Shown piece after piece: positions 10,685 to 20,009 of a stretch of 64,000 nucleotides of DNA (the first letter of the stretch is position 1; each line of letters starts with the position of its first letter). The notes under the pieces were generated by a model, which did no database searches, was not told the DNA's origin, and was given only the letters and a program-made list of their open reading frames with translations. The translations under genes and the position numbers were made by a program. This DNA comes from Nitrosomonas nitrosa (GTDB lineage Bacteria; Pseudomonadota; Gammaproteobacteria; Burkholderiales; Nitrosomonadaceae), in contig NZ_QAOO01000001.1 in the NCBI RefSeq assembly GCF_003051105.1, positions 124,001 through 188,000 on the forward strand, read 5' to 3'.

Positions 10685-11284
10685 TCAGTCCGATAATCTT
10701 CCATTCAATAATTCGAGTATTCCACCCATGGCCGTGTGGCGAATACGCGTTATACCGCCATTATTAATTTTGATGCGATAGAGACCCGTCGGCGCTGCTT
10801 GAACGATTTTTGCGATGACAGCGCGAATTACGCCTGCATGGGTAACGATCAGGCAGTGCTTAGATTGGTAGCGTTCAATGGTTTCGGCATAAGCAGCGCT
10901 GACTCGATTGATAAAATCATCGAGATTCTCTGCGCCTTGTGGTCGGTGATGGACCGGGTCTCTCAAAAAAGCCTGATATTCGTCCGATCGATCGATTTGG
11001 ATTTCATCGTGACTCATGCCTTCCCACGAGCCGAAACCAACTTCTTTAAACCTTGGCTCGGTAGTGACCGGGATATTGTGATGTTTCCCCAATGCATATG
11101 CAAATGCCTGGCAGCGCTGAAGAGGGGAGGTGACAATCTGTTGCCATACTTTATATTCTCCCACTGCTTTCCACATTTGTGCCCAGCCTTTTTCGCTGAG
11201 TGGATCATCAATATTGTGACCTCGATAACGACGACCGCCTACTGGTTCACCGTGACGTATCAAATCAATAACAGAGTCATTCAT
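10685..11284 (-). CDS. Histidine phosphatase family protein
   Basis: A 199-residue protein of the phosphoglycerate mutase-like histidine phosphatase superfamily. The phosphoacceptor motif RHGE is at residues 10-13 (His11), the second conserved Arg is in SPLQRC, and the second catalytic His is in IVTHAGVIRAV. Its length is typical of alpha-ribazole phosphatase (CobC) and similar small phosphatases. No cobalamin genes are visible nearby, so I do not assign CobC. Confidence 0.85.
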   Translation of the reverse strand: MNDSVIDLIRHGEPVGGRRYRGHNIDDPLSEKGWAQMWKAVGEYKVWQQIVTSPLQRCQAFAYALGKHHNIPVTTEPRFKEVGFGSWEGMSHDEIQIDRSDEYQAFLRDPVHHRPQGAENLDDFINRVSAAYAETIERYQSKHCLIVTHAGVIRAVIAKIVQAAPTGLYRIKINNGGITRIRHTAMGGILELLNGRLSD

Positions 11285-11501
11285 AGCTAAACTTGTGAAC
11301 AGATAACTATTTTTATTACTGTAGTGTACCTGATTATTTTAGAAAAACAGTGCGATTTGATCGAATGCTGGTTTTATTTTGTGCAAATTGTCGATAGAAA
11401 GATGTCATAGAAAAGGAAGATAGTTTATTGATTTCTTTACGATTCGGTTTGTTTGCTTTACAATTATTTTTCATTCTCTTTACATTTATTCTGTATATAC
11501 C

Positions 11502-12509
11502 ATGACTCCAGATATTCGTCATACCGTTCTTGCGGCCATCGCCCAGGATAAATCCAATGTCGCAGCGCGATTAGCTGACTTGCATCATGTAACGCGCCAA
11601 TCTGCCAGTGCCTGGCTTACCAAGTTGAAACGTGAAGGTGTTATCACTGCGTCAGGGGCAGGTCGTGGAATATGTTATCAACTGGTACCGCTCGTGCATT
11701 TACGCCGTATCTACGCACGAAGCAATTTGCACGAAGATAGAGTTTGGCGTGAAGTCATCGCTCCCTCTGTACAGGATTTGCCTGCCAACGTACGTGATAT
11801 TTGGCATTATGCGACGACCGAAATCGTGAATAACGCCATTGATCATTCACAAGCAAAGGAAGTGATGGTGGTATTGTTGCGAGATGCACTGAATACGACA
11901 GTTTATGTGGTGGACAATGGCGAAGGTATTTTCTCAAAGATCCAACGCGCACTCAATTTATTTGATCCTCGCGATGCTATCCTGGAAATAGCAAAAGGAA
12001 AATTAACAACGGATCCAGTCCATCATACTGGGGATGGCATCTTCTTCGTATCCAAAGTTATGGACGATTTCAATATTTACTGCGACAAGCTCAATTTCAT
12101 GCATTGTGATATGGGGGTTGATATGCTGCTGGAGGGTATTAAAGGCGGACCTGGTACAAAAATATTGATGCGGCTGGTAAATAATAGCACACGTAATTTG
12201 CAGTCTGTGTTCGATCAATTTGCGGTTGCAGGCGAACCGGCATTCGCCAAAACGATTGTGCCCGTAAGGCTAGCTCAGCACGAAGGAGAGCAGTTGGTAT
12301 CACGTTCGCAAGGTAAACGGCTAACCATGCGTTTTGATCAATTTAAAGTAGTAATCCTGGATTTCGATGGTGTCAAGGAAATCGGTCAAGCATTTGCCGA
12401 TCAAGTTTTTCGCGTATTCCAGCAATTGCATCCAACAACTAAGTTAGTGCCAATTCATATGACAGAATGCGTTGAAAACGTGTATAGGCGGGTGATAAAG
12501 CAGAGTTAA
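11502..12509 (+). CDS. Regulator with HTH, HATPase and STAS-like (DUF4325) parts
   Basis: A 335-residue protein with three recognisable parts. Residues 1-75 look like a winged helix (VTRQSASAWLTKLKREGVI). The middle has histidine-kinase-type ATPase features: the N-box EIVNNAIDHS, then VDNGEGIF, and a G-box-like HTGDGIFFVSK. The C-terminal approximately 100 residues (FKVVILDFDGVKEIGQAFADQVF) match the STAS-like DUF4325 pattern. Such proteins are thought to act in phosphorylation-linked or partner-switch regulation, but their targets are mostly unknown. There is no phosphoacceptor His domain. It stands alone between divergent and unrelated neighbours. Confidence 0.75.
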   Translation: MTPDIRHTVLAAIAQDKSNVAARLADLHHVTRQSASAWLTKLKREGVITASGAGRGICYQLVPLVHLRRIYARSNLHEDRVWREVIAPSVQDLPANVRDIWHYATTEIVNNAIDHSQAKEVMVVLLRDALNTTVYVVDNGEGIFSKIQRALNLFDPRDAILEIAKGKLTTDPVHHTGDGIFFVSKVMDDFNIYCDKLNFMHCDMGVDMLLEGIKGGPGTKILMRLVNNSTRNLQSVFDQFAVAGEPAFAKTIVPVRLAQHEGEQLVSRSQGKRLTMRFDQFKVVILDFDGVKEIGQAFADQVFRVFQQLHPTTKLVPIHMTECVENVYRRVIKQS

Positions 12510-12985
12510 ATCAGATTCCGCAGTGAGATTCAACAAGGTATATTGGGGGATAATTGGATAGGGAATAATGAACATCGATGCGCCTTAGATGATTTTATCA
12601 ACCCCCTGCTTTTTGCCGAGAATGAAAGGAGTATTTATAAAAATAAGCAGTGAAGTTTCGTTATCGTCACCCAAGCGATATAATCAGCACTCTCTTTTCT
12701 GATAGCTGATTTCTGATCAAATGAGATTATTTTAGCTTCCGTTTTAGAGCTTACTGGGCCTGCTGCATTGATTTGATGAAACAGCCGTGAATAGACATCT
12801 TTCATATAAAAATCAGCAAAAATCCAGATTGTTTCTGTATATAATGAGGCGCCACTCAATCTGTTCTATCAATCAGCAATCTAAGGATTTCAGTGGTCTT
12901 ATAGGGCATACTTGCTATAAATTATTTTTTCTGTTATTCCTGCTAGTTTGACTATCGCTAGGAATTAAAGACGGGAGCATTCAGA
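12510..12985. other. Intergenic stretch before dksA
   Basis: About 475 AT-rich bases without a gene that I can support. A short minus-strand frame at 12635-12859 has no ribosome-binding site or recognisable protein features. The last 80 bases should hold the dksA promoter, and GGGAG at 12973-12977 is the dksA ribosome-binding site. No tRNA or strong hairpin was seen. Confidence 0.5.
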
Positions 12986-13408
12986 ATGCAACAAGATTTA
13001 CGTAAATCAGTTGTTTCTTACAAACCAAAAAAAGATGAGCCTTACATGAGCGATGAGCAGCTCGCTTATTTTCGTAAGATTCTAGAGGATCTCAGAATCG
13101 GGCTAGGGCAGGATATTGATCGGGCGGTCCATATGATGCAAGAGGAAGCGACTGTTTTTGCCGATCCAAATGACAGAGCGAGCCAGGAATCTGATATGAC
13201 GCTAGAGTTGCGTAACCGGGATCGTGAGCGCAAACTCATCAAAAAAATCGATGAAACGCTTGCAAAAATAGATGCCGGGGAATATGGGTATTGTGAGAAT
13301 TGCGGTGTCGAGATCGGCTTGAAACGACTGGAAGCACGTCCCACTGCCTCACTCTGTATTGATTGTAAAACTCTCGAAGAAATTCGGGAAAAACAATTAG
13401 CTAAATAA
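12986..13408 (+). CDS. dksA: RNA polymerase-binding transcription factor DksA
   Basis: A 140-residue secondary-channel regulator of RNA polymerase that works with ppGpp. The coiled-coil tip carries the acidic pair Asp60 and Asp63 in DPNDRASQE, matching the essential tip acids of DksA. The C-terminal C4 zinc finger is intact: Cys103, Cys106, Cys124 and Cys127. The length is close to that of the E. coli protein (151). ATG at 12986 is preceded by GGGAG. Confidence 0.95.
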   Translation: MQQDLRKSVVSYKPKKDEPYMSDEQLAYFRKILEDLRIGLGQDIDRAVHMMQEEATVFADPNDRASQESDMTLELRNRDRERKLIKKIDETLAKIDAGEYGYCENCGVEIGLKRLEARPTASLCIDCKTLEEIREKQLAK

Positions 13409-13521
13409 AATATTACTACCACTATTTTTAGTGTTTTAGAGTCGCTTCTTCCTAAACAGCTTTATGGATATCGATATCCGAAGTAAATATAAATAGTGAA
13501 ACAAAGATAGTTTCAACAAGC

Positions 13522-13552
13522 ATACTCCACTGATGGGTAGGCAGTGGAGTAT
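13522..13552. terminator. Inverted repeat between convergent genes
   Basis: A perfect 10-bp stem ATACTCCACT/AGTGGAGTAT with an 11-base loop lies between dksA and the convergent gene at 13563-13982. T-runs are poor on both sides, so termination is inferred mainly from position. Confidence 0.5.
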
Positions 13553-13562
13553 TTACTGAATT

Positions 13563-13982
13563 TTAGACTTGCTTGTTGCGCAGCAACTCAACAAATTTTT
13601 CACTGAGTACATATCTAGCAAACTTATCTTTGTTGGGGTCGGTCACATTAATGACGAAGCCATGCGCTTCTAAATTTCTTAACTGATTTTCTAAATCGTT
13701 GTGTTCGTCAAGGTAATAAACAAGACAAGGCCTAGGAAGACTTAGGCTGAAACGCTGATTTTTCTTGATGACATAGAATTCTCTCTGGAATTGGTAGTCT
13801 GGGTTATCCATATCCCGTTTAATTTCGCTCAGAAGTGGGGTGTGTTCCTGCCACAATCGATCAAATAGATTTTTTAATTTTGAGATTGCTTCTTGAGCTA
13901 CGTGTGTATTCCATGAATGTGCGATTACAACACCTATTGCAGCACCAGCAATAAAACTAAACACTACGGTTAATATATCCAT
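13563..13982 (-). CDS. Membrane-anchored protein of unknown function
   Basis: A 139-residue protein. Residues 3-22 form one hydrophobic segment (VVFSFIAGAAIGVVIAH), followed by an amphipathic stretch and a globular C-terminal part. The order of helices and a beta turn around VYYLDEHNDLENQLRNLEAHGFV and KFARYVLSEKFVELL resembles a winged-helix fold, but I do not recognise a family. It lies alone and converges on dksA. Confidence 0.7.
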   Translation of the reverse strand: MDILTVVFSFIAGAAIGVVIAHSWNTHVAQEAISKLKNLFDRLWQEHTPLLSEIKRDMDNPDYQFQREFYVIKKNQRFSLSLPRPCLVYYLDEHNDLENQLRNLEAHGFVINVTDPNKDKFARYVLSEKFVELLRNKQV

Positions 13983-14122
13983 TCATCTCTCCAAAATCTA
14001 ACAAATAAGCTTTTTTGATTGAGGCATTATACTACGGCAAAAGTAAGCTCCCGTAGGGTGAAATTCGAGTAAATTGGCTATATTTTCTGACAGAGATCAC
14101 TAAAATAGCTCCAAATCGTCTT

Positions 14123-15133
14123 TTATTCCTTTAGAGTGGCACTTTTAGGTGGTGTAAAAACTTCGTTTACTTGGCTGAATGAACCACCTGGTGTTGGCCC
14201 GCCACCGATTACATACAAGCGTTCATTGACGACTGCGGAACCGAGCCCATGGCGAGCTGTCGGCATGGGTGCCATAACTTGCCAACGATCATTAGCAGGG
14301 GTGTAGGCCTCATTCGTAGCAAATGTACCTTCTCCGGATTCTCCGCCTAAAACATAAATCCGATCGCCGATCACGCTAGCGGTGATGCCGCTTCGTGCGG
14401 TGGGCATGTCCGAACGCGGCTGCCATTGATTGGTATGGGGATCATACTCCTCGACTGTACTCATGTTCTGATGATAGTCCAACTCAGGTCGGCCGCCGAT
14501 GGCGTAAATACGAGAATTTACTGTTGCTGCAGCCAAATGGTCCCGTGGGGTTGGCATTGGGGCCGCAGTTGTCCACGTATTTTTTTCTGGATCAAAGATC
14601 TCCACGGCTGCGGAATTATGTTTGCCATCGTATCCACCGATGGCATAGATTCGATTCTGATAAACGGCAACCCCGAGTGCTCCACGCGCTGTCGGCATAG
14701 GTGCCATTTCGCGCCATGTTTTCGAAGAAGGGTTATATTGATAAACGGTAGGGACAGCATGCCATATGGATAAGAAGGCCTTGGTAAAACCACCAATTAC
14801 ATACAAGAATCCATCGAGAGAAGCGATACCTGCGTGGTGCCGTCCTTCTGGAAGCGGTGTATCGATTGACCATGTATTGGTAGTGGGATCGTAAACTTCC
14901 ATATCACTGCTAATGGCAAATTTTAGTGCATTTTGGAGAGAGGGTTTACTAAAACCCCCAACCACATAAACTTTGCCTTCAAGCGCTGCGGCGGCTACTT
15001 CTGTTCGTTGCGTAGGCGCGGGTGCTGCAGTCGTCCAAGTGCCGTTTTGGCTTGTTTCAGCATGGAGGGTGACAGGTAGTATTGAGCAAAGGTAAAAAAT
15101 ACCGATAACAAGAAGAGATTTAGCAGCAAACAT
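14123..15133 (-). CDS. Exported Kelch-repeat protein
   Basis: A 336-residue secreted or periplasmic protein. A signal peptide covers about residues 1-25 (LLVIGIFYLCSILPVTLHA). Six Kelch repeats follow, each with the YxxGG core (YVVGGF, YVIGGF, YAIGGY, YAIGGR, YVLGGE, YVIGGG) and the PxPTAR phrase, giving a six-bladed beta-propeller. Such propellers bind ligands or proteins, and some are sialic-acid mutarotases. No catalytic assignment is possible here. It lies just downstream of the FAD oxidoreductase gene on the same strand. Confidence 0.85.
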   Translation of the reverse strand: MFAAKSLLVIGIFYLCSILPVTLHAETSQNGTWTTAAPAPTQRTEVAAAALEGKVYVVGGFSKPSLQNALKFAISSDMEVYDPTTNTWSIDTPLPEGRHHAGIASLDGFLYVIGGFTKAFLSIWHAVPTVYQYNPSSKTWREMAPMPTARGALGVAVYQNRIYAIGGYDGKHNSAAVEIFDPEKNTWTTAAPMPTPRDHLAAATVNSRIYAIGGRPELDYHQNMSTVEEYDPHTNQWQPRSDMPTARSGITASVIGDRIYVLGGESGEGTFATNEAYTPANDRWQVMAPMPTARHGLGSAVVNERLYVIGGGPTPGGSFSQVNEVFTPPKSATLKE

Positions 15134-15162
15134 TAGGTAATTCCTCCATATTGATCAAAGAG

Positions 15163-16725
15163 CTAAGTAGCGAGCCCCAATCTAGCTACAAATGTATTGG
15201 TAAACATCTGTCGCACGGCTGGATCATCGAGCAATGTCTCTCGGCTCGAAACCCACTGATCGATTGCGGTTTCACCATAACATGCACGAAGCCCCTCAGC
15301 AGTCAGAAAATCATTGTATTTGCCCCAGTGCAAGGTAAAAGGGATGCCTGCTTTATCCAACGCATGCAGTACTTGACTGAAGTAAGCACGTGTCTGTGGC
15401 GTGTTGACAGCATCCATTTCAAGCACCGCTGTCGGGTCGAAGCGCGTAAACCCGAGCAATGCCTGGGTGCCTTTTACAAAACGAAACGAGAGAATCACTG
15501 GTAGGATCACCTTGGCGTCCTGATAAACGTTAAATGCAATATCGATAGCTTCTATTGCGCGTGGAACCGGCATACCTACACCGCAGGCAAGTGTTTTCCC
15601 CAAGGTTTTCTCACCCCTGAATAAGTCGCGTATGATGCCGTGTTTGAAATAAGGAGAGAATTCCTCTTTGACTTGATCATTAAGAAATGGGACGGCCAGT
15701 CGGTTGAGAGGATCGGGTATTTTCCCGACCAGTGCGCCCATGACATTGAGGCCTGATGCACTCAAACCTGATTCGCCACCATGCCAACTAGGGGGTATAT
15801 AGCTGTTTGCGTCGTAGGGTGCTTCAAACATCAAGAGTACGATTGCATCTTCAGGGGGTGTCCCTTCATTAGGATTAAAAAAAACTTCGAAGTGGTAAGG
15901 TTGGCTTTGAGGCATAGCTTGGGCTGTGGCCGGTAAGGGAATTTGTTGCGGATCGCACGTGGTGATCGCCGATTTGAGCGACTCTCGGTAAGGAAATCTA
16001 AAACGGACGGCATTCAGTGCAAACAATGCACGCGTCTCGATCATCATGCCGTGGATGATTCCGAATGAGCCGAAACTTACCAATGCTGCATTGAACAACG
16101 TATCATCCCTTATCAAATCAGCGCCGATGCTCTGCGCGAATGCTGGCTGCATGACGGGCATAGCGTTGCGTTCCAGATAGACGTGTTTATCTGCACCCGT
16201 AATCAGATGTAGCCCGACAACCATATCTTGCATCGCACCAAATCGGTAGCCACCGCCATGTGTGCCGGTGGAGATCGCACCGGCAACAGTCTGGCCATTG
16301 TTGGACCCGCATCCTTTGATGGAAAGACCTGCCGAGAATAAGTAATCATTGAGTGCAGCAACTGAATTACCGCATTCAACAAAGCGAAGGAGGTGGCTAT
16401 CACCAGGGTATGACGGGTTGGTAAGGGCTTTAGGCACTTCGAATGCCAACCGGAGGGCCTTGGTATCGATCAGGTATCCATCGGTAACTGCAACCTTGCT
16501 GAGTGACCATAGGCTGCCGCGGGCGCGCAACGATTTACCTTTTTCCTTGCAGTCCCGGAGGATGGCTTGCAATTCTTGGGTTGCTGCGTTATAGGTTTCG
16601 AAGGGGGATAGATTGCCTGTATCTGGGTCAAATGCGTATTCTCCTTCGAGTTTTTGCCGATAGGCATCATGACGCCCTGTTTCAGGAGTGGTTTTCGGTC
16701 TGAAGAAACGACGTGGAGTAGCCAT
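15163..16725 (-). CDS. FAD-binding oxidoreductase of the VAO family
   Basis: A 520-residue flavoprotein with the PCMH/VAO FAD-binding fold in its N-terminal half: VAALNDYLFSAGLSIKG, then GQTVAGAISTGTHGGG, the pyrophosphate-binding loop of aldonolactone oxidase-type enzymes. The C-terminal half has a region like the D-arabinono-lactone oxidase domain (FTLHWGKYNDF near the end). The His within GTHGG is at the position where related enzymes may attach FAD covalently. No transmembrane segment or Tat signal was noted. The substrate is probably a sugar lactone or similar polyol, by family only. Confidence 0.82.
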   Translation of the reverse strand: MATPRRFFRPKTTPETGRHDAYRQKLEGEYAFDPDTGNLSPFETYNAATQELQAILRDCKEKGKSLRARGSLWSLSKVAVTDGYLIDTKALRLAFEVPKALTNPSYPGDSHLLRFVECGNSVAALNDYLFSAGLSIKGCGSNNGQTVAGAISTGTHGGGYRFGAMQDMVVGLHLITGADKHVYLERNAMPVMQPAFAQSIGADLIRDDTLFNAALVSFGSFGIIHGMMIETRALFALNAVRFRFPYRESLKSAITTCDPQQIPLPATAQAMPQSQPYHFEVFFNPNEGTPPEDAIVLLMFEAPYDANSYIPPSWHGGESGLSASGLNVMGALVGKIPDPLNRLAVPFLNDQVKEEFSPYFKHGIIRDLFRGEKTLGKTLACGVGMPVPRAIEAIDIAFNVYQDAKVILPVILSFRFVKGTQALLGFTRFDPTAVLEMDAVNTPQTRAYFSQVLHALDKAGIPFTLHWGKYNDFLTAEGLRACYGETAIDQWVSSRETLLDDPAVRQMFTNTFVARLGLAT

Positions 16726-16751
16726 TTTTCATCCTTTTATCGGTGAGTATT

Positions 16752-17132
16752 TTATTCGCTATTCGCAGGCATGACAGGCAGCAAACCGCCTCGGGTTGTC
16801 GGTGCCTTGCAGCGGTAGCGAACTTTTGTTGGTATCCAAATGCCGAGGGTGACAACCCCTGCTAAATCATGAATCAGTGTGCGATCGATAACGACATCGT
16901 TTATTCCCTGACCCTTGCATTCTGCGGACAATATCTGAGGATCGAGTATAAGACCCCAAAAGAACGCATGCATGGTTTCTTTGGCATATTCTTCCTGTTG
17001 GCCGTGAAGCTGGATGGGGTCGGAATCGGGTATCGTGATTTGAAAACTGGCACAACCGGATAAAAGTAACAGACCTAGCATATACTTGATGATTGGGGTT
17101 ATACAGTGGTCTAGGGTAATTTTAAGACGCAT
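16752..17132 (-). CDS. Small lipoprotein of unknown function
   Basis: A 127-residue protein starting at ATG 17132, chosen because AGGAGA lies seven bases upstream. The hydrophobic signal ends in a lipobox LLSGC, followed by ASFQITIPDSD. The mature part has a hydrophobic helix (AGVVTLGIWIPTKVRYRC) and a Pro-rich tail. The pattern somewhat resembles Bor-like or YceK-like small lipoproteins, but I do not assign a family. The upstream frame to 17195 overlaps the divergent gene region and is unlikely to be translated. Confidence 0.7.
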   Translation of the reverse strand: MRLKITLDHCITPIIKYMLGLLLLSGCASFQITIPDSDPIQLHGQQEEYAKETMHAFFWGLILDPQILSAECKGQGINDVVIDRTLIHDLAGVVTLGIWIPTKVRYRCKAPTTRGGLLPVMPANSE

Positions 17133-17357
17133 GTGAGTTCTCCTGAGCGATGCACCGTGCTGACAGCGTAACAGAATATGAAGAAACCCTCTCAATTTTT
17201 GGCAATTAAATCAAGGTGCAGGTACTGGTTTAGCTTAGTGTTGTTGGCTACGCAAGCGATTTATCATCCTGGCTTCAACTGGAAAATTTTGAGAAAATTA
17301 TGTGAAATGAATGCGATAGCCTATTTTATGTCCTTGATAGATAGATCATTTATTGCA

Positions 17358-18074
17358 ATGAGACGTTTTGTCTGCGCTATTGCAGTATTTCCTTTGATGG
17401 TATTGCTCTCGGCTTGTGCGTTGCCTGTTGAGAAACTGTGGCCACCTGCTGCCGATACTCATATACGCACAATTTATGTTTCGCTCGATACTTGGCACGC
17501 GATGATCGCTTTTCCTTTGGATAAGAAAAAAACCGAATGGGCCGAGCAGCAGGCGCATCCGCCTTCACAACTGTCCACGCTTCGTGATCATTCAAGTATA
17601 GGGACTCAACCGACATACTATGAAGAGTGGGGTTATGCGGAGCGTGCTTGGTATTTGGAAGGGCGCAGAGGTGTGACCGGTGCCGTGCGAGCGCTCTTAT
17701 GGCCAACCGAAGGCGTGGTCGAGGTCGGGCAATTCGATCGGCTATGGGCGGAGCGTACGCCGCAGCCACCTTCCGATCTCTTTGTCTTCAAGTTGAGTGA
17801 GCAAGGTTATCGTCGGTTGCGTCGCCATTTGGCTGCTACCATACAAAATCATGAAGCGGTTGCGAGTTCCGGGGAGGCACAGTTTTTCACTGCTAGGCAA
17901 GCTTACCACCTATTTCATACCTGCCATCAATATGCTGCCCATTCATTGAGAGAAGCGGGATTGCCTCTTTCACCATTCTGGGCTTTCAATCGGATGACAT
18001 TTGCGTGGCAACTACGTCGTGCCGTGCGGCTTGCCGAGGTGCAACCGACAGCGGCCTTGCCGAGTGATCTATGA
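17358..18074 (+). CDS. DUF2459 family lipoprotein
   Basis: The protein from ATG 17358 is 238 residues. Its signal peptide ends in a lipobox LLSAC, after which comes the DUF2459-type core: IYVSLDTWHAMIAFPLD, YEEWGYAERAWYL and a later HTCHQYAAHSLREAG. This last motif, with Cys and His, resembles an NlpC/P60-like arrangement described for the family, but activity is unproven. The frame is open from 17178, but the region before the lipoprotein signal does not look coding. No clear Shine-Dalgarno sequence decides the start, so the N-terminus is inferred from the lipobox. Confidence 0.72.
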   Translation: MRRFVCAIAVFPLMVLLSACALPVEKLWPPAADTHIRTIYVSLDTWHAMIAFPLDKKKTEWAEQQAHPPSQLSTLRDHSSIGTQPTYYEEWGYAERAWYLEGRRGVTGAVRALLWPTEGVVEVGQFDRLWAERTPQPPSDLFVFKLSEQGYRRLRRHLAATIQNHEAVASSGEAQFFTARQAYHLFHTCHQYAAHSLREAGLPLSPFWAFNRMTFAWQLRRAVRLAEVQPTAALPSDL

Positions 18075-18178
18075 CCATAAGGATAACTGGGTCAAGCTGA
18101 GCGTTTTTTGAGTAGCATATTTTAACCCTATGTATTCAGTTTGATACGTTGCTTTCAGGCACAGAAAAGGAGTACTCC

Positions 18179-18643
18179 ATGTTGAAATTTTATCTATCCT
18201 CCGCTCTTATCATAAGTACTTATTTGCTGATGAGCATGAATGTCGCAGCGCAGCCTATTCCTGTGAATCTGCCCAGTATCCGGGCTGGGCTGAGTGGTTT
18301 CTGGTTCAACCCTGATCAACCGGCGCATGGTGTGCAGCTAGAAATACTTAATAACGGACGTGCGCTGGTAAGCTGGTATACCTATTCTCGTAACGGGGCG
18401 CCACTCTGGCTGATAGGTGAAGGTGTGGTTGAAGGAAACCAGATCAAATCCGAGTTGCTTACGTTCACGGGGGGGCGTCCTCCAGCCCATTGGAATGATG
18501 GCGCTGCTTCCTCAAAGATATGGGGCTCAGTCACGTTGACGATTCAAGGCTGCTTGCAAGGCGTATTAAACTGGACATCTGCCGACCCGGATTTTGGTCA
18601 TGGCGAACTGCCGCTGACGCGTCTGACAACCCTTCAGGGGTAG
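18179..18643 (+). pseudogene. Secreted protein, N-terminal half, split by the prophage
   Basis: A 154-residue remnant with ATG at 18179 and AAGGAG seven bases upstream. A signal peptide covers about residues 1-25 (ending near MNVAAQPIP). The domain has the pattern SGFWFNPDQPAHGVQLEIL, then ALVSWYTY, WLIGEG, WGSVTLTI and LTRLTTLQG. This is a repeated secreted domain that I have seen in Nitrosomonas-type proteins, where a Cys normally follows two or three residues later. Here a phage-derived TAG follows immediately after the attachment core. Joining to 50188 restores that Cys (LTTLQG then TNC) and the rest of the gene in the same frame. The truncated domain may still be secreted, since the cut falls at a domain end. 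Confidence 0.8.
18632..18640. other. attL core
   Basis: The core CTTCAGGGG is shared exactly with 50179-50187. It lies on codon boundaries (CTT CAG GGG) of the host gene, and the next codon, phage-derived, is TAG. Confidence 0.8.
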
Positions 18644-18674
18644 CGTTTAAAAAAAATAAGTAATTGATTTATAT

Positions 18675-18781
18675 AGTATATTTAGAGTTTATTGTCTCTC
18701 AAAATGTACTAAATAACGTCTTTATTGCTTACTTTTAGTATATGGTATAGTATATATTTTCTGGTGTCAAATTTATATACT
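18675..18781. repeat. Cluster of AGTATAT repeats between attL and integrase
   Basis: AGTATAT occurs at 18675-18681, 18737-18743 and 18749-18755, with an inverted copy ATATACT at 18775-18781, just before the integrase start. The position between attL and the integrase gene suggests integrase arm-type sites or an autoregulated integrase promoter. AT-richness makes chance copies possible. Confidence 0.4.
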
Positions 18782-18799
18782 AAAAAAGGACTATTTGAG

Positions 18800-20002
18800 A
18801 TGTTGACCGATAAAAAAATCAAAGAGTTAAAATGGAATGACAAAGACGAAATGTTAACAGATTCGCCAAATTTACACTTGCTATTGACGAGGACAGCTAA
18901 ACTTTGGAGGTGCAGATTCTCCTTCAATGGCACGCAAAAAATTCTATCTTTGGGGAAGTATCCACATGTAAGTATCTTCGATGCCAGAGCGAAACGAGAT
19001 GATGTATTAAGACTACTGGCTCAAGGGATTGACCCATCTAAAGAAAGGAAAAAAGAAAAGATAGAAGCTAAAGGCGGGAACTTTTTCTCGTCGATTGCCC
19101 AAGAATGGCTGCAACATAAAAATATTGGCGAGAAAACCAGAAACGATTTGAAAAGGAGATTGGAGCTTCATATTCTCCCTAAATTGGGCAATAAAAAAAT
19201 TCAAGATATCGACACTCAAGAAGTTATCGCATTGTGCAGAAAGGTCGATTCGCCCCAAGTAGCAAGACGGGTTTTATCCTTGATCCAGTCGGTCTTCCGG
19301 TATGCAAAAATCATTGGCATAATAAAATACTCACCAATCGAAGGAATAAACGAAGCCTTGCCAGTTGCTAAAAACAATCATCATCCGTGCATTATCGACA
19401 AATACCATAATTTTAGAAAACGGAAAATGGCGATCGGGCAATTGCTAATTGATATTAAAGAATATAAAAATGGGGCTGATATGACAAAAAAAGCTTTATA
19501 CATGCTTGCCATGATATTTTGCCGCCCAATGGAATTATGCCAAATGAAATGGGTGGATATTGACTTACAAGAAAAGGTCTGGCGGTTCACATCAACGAAA
19601 ACCGACACTAAAATTGTTACACCATTAGCCGATCAAGCCATCAATATATTATTGATGTTAAAGGAAAAAGATATATCAAGTGAATATGTTTTTCCCCACA
19701 GAAGTAATAGAAGAAAACATATATCTATCAATACGTTAAAAGGATACATGTACACTATCGGCTATAAGGATGTACATGTGCCGCATGGATTCAGGGCGGT
19801 TGCCAGAACTGTATTAGAAGAAAACTTGAAAATCCCGAATTATTTAATCGAAATGCAATTGGGACACAAGACAACAAACCCACTAGGTAGAGCATATGAA
19901 AGGACGCATATGCTAGATGAGAGGAGAGTCATGATGCAAAAATGGGCGGATTATATTGATGAATGTATTGATTTTGCAAGGAAATTAGGGACTAGATTAT
20001 GA
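18800..20002 (+). CDS. int: Phage tyrosine integrase
   Basis: A 401-residue tyrosine recombinase that inserts and excises the prophage. The N-terminal domain has the DUF4102/P4-integrase look (KIKELKWNDKDEMLTDSPN, then LGKYPHVSIFDAR), followed by the core-binding domain and the catalytic domain. Catalytic residues are visible: Arg242 in CRPMEL, His329 and Arg332 in HGFRAVAR, His356 in QLGHKT and the nucleophile Tyr366 in GRAYERTHM. The start is ATG 18800 with AAAAGGA about ten bases upstream; the open frame before it has no start support. It reads away from attL into the prophage. P4-type integrases usually target tRNA genes; this one has gone into a protein gene. Confidence 0.93.
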   Translation: MLTDKKIKELKWNDKDEMLTDSPNLHLLLTRTAKLWRCRFSFNGTQKILSLGKYPHVSIFDARAKRDDVLRLLAQGIDPSKERKKEKIEAKGGNFFSSIAQEWLQHKNIGEKTRNDLKRRLELHILPKLGNKKIQDIDTQEVIALCRKVDSPQVARRVLSLIQSVFRYAKIIGIIKYSPIEGINEALPVAKNNHHPCIIDKYHNFRKRKMAIGQLLIDIKEYKNGADMTKKALYMLAMIFCRPMELCQMKWVDIDLQEKVWRFTSTKTDTKIVTPLADQAINILLMLKEKDISSEYVFPHRSNRRKHISINTLKGYMYTIGYKDVHVPHGFRAVARTVLEENLKIPNYLIEMQLGHKTTNPLGRAYERTHMLDERRVMMQKWADYIDECIDFARKLGTRL

Positions 20003-20009
20003 TAAAATT

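Noticed and set aside
12635..12859. Minus-strand frame of 74 codons ahead of dksA
   Set aside because: No ribosome-binding site, no domain pattern and AT-rich composition like non-coding sequence.
18632..18640. tRNA gene as integration target
   Set aside because: No tRNA cloverleaf is present at either end; the core lies in a protein-coding gene.
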